NCBI GenBank assembly: GCA_947445045.1
Contig: CANFCA010000046.1
Coordinates: 1 to 7,522 of the forward strand
Source of the DNA: Gallionellaceae bacterium
Lineage (GTDB): Bacteria; Pseudomonadota; Gammaproteobacteria; Burkholderiales; Gallionellaceae
Length of the DNA stretch: 7,522 nucleotides
Direction of reading: 5' to 3'
A program made the position numbers and the translations under genes. Below, one piece after another: positions 6,669-7,522 of this stretch. Numbering within the stretch: the stretch's first letter is position 1; every line of letters starts with the position of its first letter. The notes below the pieces were generated by a model. It had not been told where the DNA came from and did not search any database. It saw nothing but the letters and a program-made list of their open reading frames with translations.

Positions 6669-7522
6669 ATGAAACCGTATAACGTATTTACTAACGCATT
6701 GCAATTATTGGGATTGGGTGTCATTTTGGCTGGATTAAGTGTGAATGCACTGGCCGCAGACTCAAACAGTATTAACGGTTTGAGCGTCAGCACTAGCTCT
6801 GATGGCTCGATGGTGATGAAAATCGAATTACTAAAGCCATTAACTGAATTGCCTGCGGGGTTCACCATAAACTCTCCTCCGCGTATCGCATTTGACTTCC
6901 CAAATACCGCAAATGGCTTAGGGAAATCAGTTCAGGATTTCACCGAAAATGGATTGCGCAGTGCCAACATTGTTCAAGCCGGTAACCGTACTCGTTTAGT
7001 GGTCAATCTCGAGCAGATGCTAACCTACGACACAAAAATTGTTGGCAGCAGTTTGATGATTACTTTGCATGGGAAAATGGTTAACACAGTGGCGGCAGAT
7101 AAAGCAACTCGTTTTTCTGAGCCAAAGCAGGGTGCGGCGCAAAAACATACTTTGCGTGATATTGATTTTCGCCGTGGTAAAAATGGAGAGGGACGCATTC
7201 AAGTTGATTTGTCAGACCCAGGTATCGGTATTGATATACGCCAACAAGGTACAGCTTTGGTTGTTGATTTCTTAAAGACAAACTTGCCAGTTAATTTGGC
7301 ACGCAAATTGGACGTGGTTGATTTTGGAACACCCGTGCAAGGCGTAGATACATTTGTTCAAGGTGAAAATGTTCGCATGGTGATTGACCCTAAAGGGCAA
7401 TGGGATCACGCCGCTTATCAAACAGATAATAAATTTGTTATTGAAGTGAAGTCAGTTATTGAAGATCCAAATAAGATGGTGAAAGGAACTAAAGCTGGCT
7501 ATGGCGGTGAAAAACTCACGCT
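6669..7522 (+). CDS. pilQ: Type IV pilus secretin PilQ, N-terminal part
   Basis: Outer-membrane secretin through which the pilus leaves the cell. Only the first 284 codons and two bases are present; the gene continues past the window edge. The N-terminus is a Sec signal peptide with a hydrophobic core (about 11-25) and likely cleavage after ALA (27-29) or one residue later. Two AMIN domains follow, at about 35-134 (with PPRIAFDFP, 70-78, and NGLRSANIVQAG, 94-105) and about 162-262 (LRDIDFRRGKNGEGRIQVDL, 162-181, and VRMVIDPKG, 235-243). AMIN domains are known to bind peptidoglycan and position the secretin. The last residues, GYGGEKLT, are the lead-in typical of the secretin N0 (STN-like) domain, so the N0, N1 and beta-barrel secretin domains are expected outside. 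It is the last pil gene seen and probably shares the pilM transcript. Confidence 0.95.
   Translation, partial: MKPYNVFTNALQLLGLGVILAGLSVNALAADSNSINGLSVSTSSDGSMVMKIELLKPLTELPAGFTINSPPRIAFDFPNTANGLGKSVQDFTENGLRSANIVQAGNRTRLVVNLEQMLTYDTKIVGSSLMITLHGKMVNTVAADKATRFSEPKQGAAQKHTLRDIDFRRGKNGEGRIQVDLSDPGIGIDIRQQGTALVVDFLKTNLPVNLARKLDVVDFGTPVQGVDTFVQGENVRMVIDPKGQWDHAAYQTDNKFVIEVKSVIEDPNKMVKGTKAGYGGEKLT

Noticed and set aside
7020..7281. Minus- and plus-strand open frames of 60-68 codons within pilQ
   Set aside because: The in-frame pilQ reading is continuous from 6669 to the window end, with clear AMIN domains; these are shadows.
1..7522. CRISPR array, tRNA or rRNA gene, insertion sequence or prophage
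   Set aside because: No spaced direct repeats, cloverleaf-like sequence, transposase or terminal inverted repeats were found on reading both strands by eye.

Overview
The window looks like a piece of a Gram-negative, probably betaproteobacterial, chromosome. The evidence is a complete divergent pair of the class A penicillin-binding protein 1A gene and the type IV pilus alignment operon pilMNOPQ, an arrangement well known from beta- and gammaproteobacteria. The moderate GC content, the lipoprotein PilP, the two-AMIN-domain PilQ and the small nucleotidyltransferase-like gene behind PBP1A would suit a lineage such as the Nitrosomonadales. That placement is inferred from protein style only and is not tested.

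Layout. Bases 1-712 hold a plus-strand FkbM-type methyltransferase gene. Its reading frame stays open to the window edge, and it is visibly more AT-rich than the rest; it is probably the edge of a glycan or natural-product modification cluster. It converges, across about 52 bases without a recognisable terminator, on a minus-strand pair: a 197-residue protein with a nucleotidyltransferase-like C-terminal half (765-1358) and, 9 bases upstream of it, the gene for PBP1A (1368-3680). A 151-base AT-rich gap (3681-3831) carries plausible back-to-back sigma70 promoters. From there the plus strand is filled by pilM, pilN, pilO, pilP and the first 284 codons of pilQ, which runs off the right edge at the start of its secretin-specific part.

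How the genes work together. PilM (cytoplasmic, actin-like), PilN and PilO (bitopic inner-membrane proteins) and PilP (lipoprotein) form the alignment subcomplex. It links the inner-membrane motor of the type IV pilus to the outer-membrane secretin PilQ, which binds peptidoglycan through its AMIN domains. PBP1A polymerises and cross-links the same peptidoglycan that this machine must pass through. The pil genes overlap or nearly touch (ATGA overlaps at pilM/pilN and pilO/pilP, 5 bases between pilN and pilO, 11 between pilP and pilQ), so one coupled transcript is likely.

No undescribed system is evident. Most of the window is well-conserved core machinery. The points worth a second look are the apparently degenerate nucleotidyltransferase motif in the gene behind PBP1A, an Asp-to-Asn change at a nucleotide-binding position of PilM, and the compositionally distinct methyltransferase gene at the left edge.
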